A stretch of DNA of 64,000 nucleotides from DASQMT01 sp963827335 (GTDB lineage: Bacteria > Actinomycetota > Thermoleophilia > Solirubrobacterales > Solirubrobacteraceae): assembly GCA_963827335.1 (NCBI GenBank), contig CAWHAP010000015.1:186001-250000 (forward strand). Direction: 5' to 3'. Positions 60,985 to 64,000 of the stretch are shown here, one piece after another (positions within the stretch are counted from its first letter, which is position 1; every line of letters begins with the position of its first letter). The translations under genes were made by a program, and so were the position numbers. Under the pieces are notes generated by a model. The model was given only the letters and a program-made list of their open reading frames with translations, did no database searches and was not told the DNA's origin.

Positions 60985-62111
60985 GCGGTCCTCCTGTCGG
61001 TCATGGGCCGGTCGAGCTGGTCGCGCAGGGCGGGGAGCGCGCGCGGGCGGCCGACGAGCAGCCCGGCGCGCACCACGCCGTCGCGCAGGTACAGGGCGGT
61101 GAAGTCGCGCGCGGCGGGATCGCCGTCGAGCTCGACGGCGTCGGCGCCGCGCGCGTCGCCGGCGAACTGGATGCGGACCCCGTACTGGTCGCTCCAGAAG
61201 CTCGGCCGCGGCAGCACCGGCGGCTCGAGCCCGAGCATCCCGTGGGCCGCCCCGACGGCCTGGGCGACGGCCGCCTCCCAGTGGTCGCCGCGCGCGGCGT
61301 CCCCGGCGGCGAACACGCCCGGCAGCGCGGTGGCGCCGCGGTGGTCGGCCGGCACCCCGTCCGCGGGCAGGCCCGCGGAGGCGAGCCAGGCCGTGTCGGG
61401 ACGGACGCCGACGCCCACGAGCAGCGCGTCGCAGGCGACCGCGGCGCCGTCGTCGAGCACCACGCGCTCCAGCCGGTCGCCGGCCGCTTCGAAGCGCGCG
61501 ATCCGGGCGCCGAGCCGGACGTCGACGCCCTCCGTGCGGTGCAGGTCCGCGAACCAGGCGCCGATCCGCGGCCCGAGCGGGCCGTGGAGCGGGGTCGGCG
61601 CGGCCTCGACGAGCGTCACCTCGGCACCGAGCGCGCGCGCCGTCGCGGCGACCTCCTGCCCGACGAAGCCCGCGCCGGCGACCACCAGCCGCGCGCCGGG
61701 CCGCAGCACGGCCCCGAGGGCCGCGGCGTCGCGCGCGGTGCGCAGCGTGTGGACGTTGGCGTGGCCCGCCGCGCCCGGCAGGGCGAGCGGCCGCGCGCCC
61801 GTGGCCACGAGGAGCCGGTCGTAGGCCAGCGCCGCGCCGCTCGCGGTGCGGACGACGCCGGGCTCGAGGGCGACGGCCGGGTCGGCGAGGCGGAGCGCGA
61901 CGTCGTGGTCCGCGTACCACCCGGCCGGCCGGAGCGTCAGCGCGGCGTCGTCCATCGCGCCCTGGAGGCGCTCCTTGGACAGCGGCGGGCGGTCGTAGGG
62001 CAGCACGCCCTCGTCGCCGAGGAGCGCGATCGGGCCGTCGTGGCCGCGACGGCGCAGCGCCTGGATGCAGCGCTGGGCCGCGAGGCCCGCGCCGGCGATG
62101 ACGATCTTCAT
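60981..62111 (-). CDS. FAD/NAD(P)-dependent ferredoxin reductase
   Basis: A 376-residue pyridine-nucleotide-disulfide-type reductase without redox cysteines, as in rubredoxin/ferredoxin reductases. FAD motif KIVIAGAGLAAQRCIQALRR at the start, YDRPPLSKE typical of the family, ATGARP, NAD(P) motif LVVAGAGFVGQEVAATARAL and the second FAD motif GVFAAGDAARG near 280. It would pass electrons from NAD(P)H to the ferredoxin encoded next. Overlaps on both sides are ATGA, placing it in the same operon as the ferric-reductase-like protein and ApbE. Confidence 0.9.
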   Translation of the reverse strand: MKIVIAGAGLAAQRCIQALRRRGHDGPIALLGDEGVLPYDRPPLSKERLQGAMDDAALTLRPAGWYADHDVALRLADPAVALEPGVVRTASGAALAYDRLLVATGARPLALPGAAGHANVHTLRTARDAAALGAVLRPGARLVVAGAGFVGQEVAATARALGAEVTLVEAAPTPLHGPLGPRIGAWFADLHRTEGVDVRLGARIARFEAAGDRLERVVLDDGAAVACDALLVGVGVRPDTAWLASAGLPADGVPADHRGATALPGVFAAGDAARGDHWEAAVAQAVGAAHGMLGLEPPVLPRPSFWSDQYGVRIQFAGDARGADAVELDGDPAARDFTALYLRDGVVRAGLLVGRPRALPALRDQLDRPMTDRRTA

Positions 62112-62680
62112 GAGGCGGCCTCCGGCCGGGTGCTGGGTCGTGTGCGGGTCGGCGCCTCCTCGGGGAGGACGCGTGCGAGGAAGAGGAAGACGATCGGCGC
62201 GCCCGTCGCGAAGAGGATCGCGCGCATCCACGGCTCCGCGGCGTCGCTCCCCGCCCCGAGCACGTGGATCGCGCCGAGCAGATAGACGAGCGGCGTGAGC
62301 CGGTGGACGTTGCGCCAGCGCCGGGCGCCGATGCGCCGGCGCAGGTAGAAGGACAGGCCGAGGATCGCGGCGAGGTACCCGGCGATCACGCCGAGGCCCG
62401 TGAAGACGGGCTCGTAGTCCATCGCGAACGGCACGAGCAGCCCGGTGGCACCGGGGTTCAGCCACGAGTCGCCGAGCAGCGTGATGCCGTGCACGGCGAT
62501 CGCCACGAGCCCGGCCAGGGCGCAGTGCTCGTGCAGCTTCACGACCGTGCGGCCGCGGACCAGCCGGTTCGCCATCGCCAGGCCGATGAGGACCGAGAGC
62601 GCGATCAGCGCGAAGGCCACGACGCCGGCGGCGCGGCTGCTCAGCCACCAGGCGTAGTCGACGGGATCGGGGTTCCTCAT
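62108..62680 (-). CDS. Ferric-reductase-like transmembrane protein
   Basis: A 190-residue membrane protein with six helices, of the ferric reductase-like/MsrQ fold. Histidines suited to haem b are found in KLHEHCALAGLVAIAVHG and near VHRLTPLVYLLGAIHVLG. It could move electrons across the membrane between a cytoplasmic flavoprotein and an external acceptor. It has no flavin domain of its own; the next gene encodes a reductase and the preceding one ApbE, which attaches FMN to partner proteins. ATGA overlaps on both sides. Confidence 0.82.
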   Translation of the reverse strand: MRNPDPVDYAWWLSSRAAGVVAFALIALSVLIGLAMANRLVRGRTVVKLHEHCALAGLVAIAVHGITLLGDSWLNPGATGLLVPFAMDYEPVFTGLGVIAGYLAAILGLSFYLRRRIGARRWRNVHRLTPLVYLLGAIHVLGAGSDAAEPWMRAILFATGAPIVFLFLARVLPEEAPTRTRPSTRPEAAS

Positions 62681-63669
62681 GCCGCCACCCGCAGGTCGGC
62701 GGCGCGCAGGCGCGCGACCGGCCGGTCGACGCCGACGCGCTCGACGGCGCCGTCGTCGTGGACGAGCACGCCGCCCCGGCGCGCGAGCAGCCGTCGGGCA
62801 CCGGCGGGACCGCGCAGCAGGGCCGCCTTGGCGAGCGCCTCCGCGTGCAGCGCGGTCGGCGCGAGCGCGGTCGCGGAGATCAGGCCGGTCCACGCGGGCG
62901 CGCCGGTGGCGGGGTCGAGCAGGTGGTGGGCGTGGCCGCCGCCGGGCCGCGCCCGGACGCGGCGGGCCAGGCCGGACGTCGCGTCAGCGCCGGGCTGCGG
63001 CCAGACGCGGCGAGCCAGGCCGGAGGTGGCGACGCCGCCGCGCACCCGCAGCGTGGCAGCGGGGGCGCCGGTCGCCGGGTGCTCGACGACGACGTCGGCG
63101 GGCGCGCCGGATACGCGCAGGTCGCCGCCGCAGTCGACGACGACGCGCAGCGCGCCCGCGTCGCGGAGGAGCTGCGCCGCGGCGTCAGCGGCGAGGCCCT
63201 TCGTCGTGCCGCCGGTGTCGAGCCGCAGCCCGGGCGGTCGCGTGATCGAGCCGGCGGCGTTGTCGATGACGACGGCGCGCCAGCGGGCGTCGCCGCGCGG
63301 GGCGGCGGCGGCGCGCGGCGGCGCCCCGGCGAGCGCCGCGGCCAGGTCGGCGCGCGGCGCCGCCGCGGCTGCGCGGCTCAGCGACCGCGTGTAGCCGTGC
63401 CGCTCGAGGGCGTCGAGCAGCGTCGGGTCGACGAGGCCGTCCGTGCGCTCGGCCGCCCACAGCGCGGCCGCGACCGCGGCCCGCAGGAGCGGCGACGCCG
63501 GCACGGTCGCGCGCGGATCCGCGTTGAGCCGGGCGAGCTCGGAGCCGGCCCGGAAGCGCGAGAGGCGCTCGTCGATGGCGTGCAACAGGTCGCGGGCGGG
63601 CGCCGGGTCGGCGCCGTCGGCGACGAGCCGCATCGCGCAGCCCATGCAGGTGAAGGTGAGGTCGTGCAT
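62677..63669 (-). CDS. apbE: FAD:protein FMN transferase
   Basis: A 330-residue ApbE-family protein. Conserved regions include TCMGCAMRLVADG at the N-terminus, RLSRFRAGSELARLNAD, LRLDTGGTTKGLAADAA, VVDCGGDLRVSG, GGVATSG and HHLLDPATGAPA. ApbE uses FAD and a divalent metal to attach FMN covalently to a Thr of target proteins. No target with an FMN-binding domain is visible here, so it is either outside the window or elsewhere. There is a 16-residue duplication after GGVATSG (ATSGLARRV occurs twice). The start overlaps the upstream stop by one base. No lipobox or signal peptide is seen. Confidence 0.9.
   Translation of the reverse strand: MHDLTFTCMGCAMRLVADGADPAPARDLLHAIDERLSRFRAGSELARLNADPRATVPASPLLRAAVAAALWAAERTDGLVDPTLLDALERHGYTRSLSRAAAAAPRADLAAALAGAPPRAAAAPRGDARWRAVVIDNAAGSITRPPGLRLDTGGTTKGLAADAAAQLLRDAGALRVVVDCGGDLRVSGAPADVVVEHPATGAPAATLRVRGGVATSGLARRVWPQPGADATSGLARRVRARPGGGHAHHLLDPATGAPAWTGLISATALAPTALHAEALAKAALLRGPAGARRLLARRGGVLVHDDGAVERVGVDRPVARLRAADLRVAA
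62956..63031. repeat. 48-base near-tandem duplication inside apbE
   Basis: The 28 bases at 62956-62983 recur at 63004-63031 with three differences, an offset of 48 bases (16 codons). The result is a doubled ATSGLARRV in the loop before HHLLDPATG. The frame is kept. Confidence 0.65.
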
Positions 63670-64000
63670 CAGGAGGACCGGGTCGTCGGGGCGGGGGCTG
63701 GCGCCGGCGCCGGCGCCGCCGCGGCGGGGGCCGGCGCGGGGGCGCTGGCCTGCACCGCGCCGCCGGCCTGCGGGGCGGGGGCGGCGGGCGCCGAGCGCGC
63801 GGGCGCCTCGTGCGTGACGATCACGCGCCGCACGATCCGCCGCACCAGCACGCGCTTGGGCTGTGCCGCGGGAGCGGCCGCCTCGGGCGCGATCGCCGGG
63901 TCGGCGCCGGCCGCGACGCGGACCGCGAGCACGGCGACGATCGCCGCGAACGCGAGCAGGGAGCCCGCGTAGGCGATCACGGCCGGCCGCTGCGAGCGCT
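63669..64000 (-). CDS. Pro/Ala-rich membrane-anchored protein, partial
   Basis: The gene enters from the right edge and ends at 63669; at least 110 residues are visible. A membrane helix (VIAYAGSLLAFAAIVAVLAV) is followed by a basic stretch (PKRVLVRRIVRRVIVTHEAP) and an Ala/Pro repeat tail (QASAPAPAPAAAAPAPAPAP). A GTG at 63980 is a possible start, but the frame stays open beyond it (RSQRPAV). The tail resembles spacers that cross the cell wall. It precedes apbE with a one-base overlap, so it is probably part of the same redox operon. Function unknown. Confidence 0.6.
   Translation of the reverse strand, partial: RSQRPAVIAYAGSLLAFAAIVAVLAVRVAAGADPAIAPEAAAPAAQPKRVLVRRIVRRVIVTHEAPARSAPAAPAPQAGGAVQASAPAPAPAAAAPAPAPAPAPTTRSS

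Overview
The window is very GC-rich, densely packed and coded on both strands. The gene content points to a high-GC actinobacterium, most likely of the Thermoleophilia/Solirubrobacterales type: secreted proteins with RTX-like GGxGxD repeats, PspC/LiaFSR-type envelope signalling, an F420-type oxidoreductase and short 'KYDAFGREIGEDTL'-type proteins. That placement is inference from gene content; there is no rRNA here. I saw no tRNA, rRNA, CRISPR array, insertion sequence or prophage. Sixty coding regions are described; the first and last are cut by the window edges.

Layout. 1-8.3 kb: metabolic genes (LLM oxidoreductase, group II decarboxylase-like protein, BrkB-type membrane protein, cupin, SDR, an M14 carboxypeptidase fused to an amidase, and a sarcosine-oxidase-like/GMC oxidoreductase pair). 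8.3-16.7 kb: two RTX-like secreted proteins flank a minus-strand envelope-stress operon (PspC protein, small membrane protein, PspC-histidine kinase, LuxR-type regulator, and a family-4-like uracil-DNA glycosylase without most Fe-S ligands). A divergent cupin/MarR pair with two operators follows. 16.7-24.3 kb: K+-channel-like protein, extracellular GH13 amylase, RTX/MopE-type protein and a membrane HD-GYP protein. 24.3-32.9 kb: psuG-psuK, small proteins, a secreted S1 protease, and a coupled typA / Ca2+ exchanger / HerA-like ATPase operon. 32.9-38.7 kb: secreted beta-propeller protein, glucuronyl C5-epimerase-like lipoprotein, SHOCT protein, an unusual nested inverted-repeat element, and a DEAD-box helicase. 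38.7-50.6 kb: desaturase and cyclopropane synthase, a sensor kinase fused to an ASCH domain, AbrB-type membrane protein, Baeyer-Villiger-type monooxygenase with SDR, P450, rhomboid protease, MEDS anti-sigma-like protein and ABC-F ATPase. 50.6-60.7 kb: a translationally coupled operon for an exopolysaccharide, combining an Agd3/CE18-like deacetylase, a coiled-coil protein, a PelF-like glycosyltransferase, a 12-TM protein and a Sph3/GH135-like hydrolase, preceded by two secreted or anchored unknowns. 60.8-64 kb: a redox operon (Pro/Ala-rich anchored protein, ApbE, ferric-reductase-like membrane protein, ferredoxin reductase, ferredoxin).

Gene expression leaves clear marks. At least thirteen genes have a TAnnnT-like -10 box only 6-8 bases before the start codon, so they are probably leaderless. 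Strong Shine-Dalgarno leaders occur mostly on exported proteins. Genes within operons overlap by NTGA, and four convergent pairs share a single CTAG as both stop codons.

The best candidate for a little-described system is the exopolysaccharide operon at 51.4-58.7 kb. It resembles a bacterial counterpart of the fungal galactosaminogalactan machinery joined to a Pel-type glycosyltransferase. The nested inverted-repeat element at 36.9-37.15 kb is the best candidate for an undescribed DNA or RNA element.
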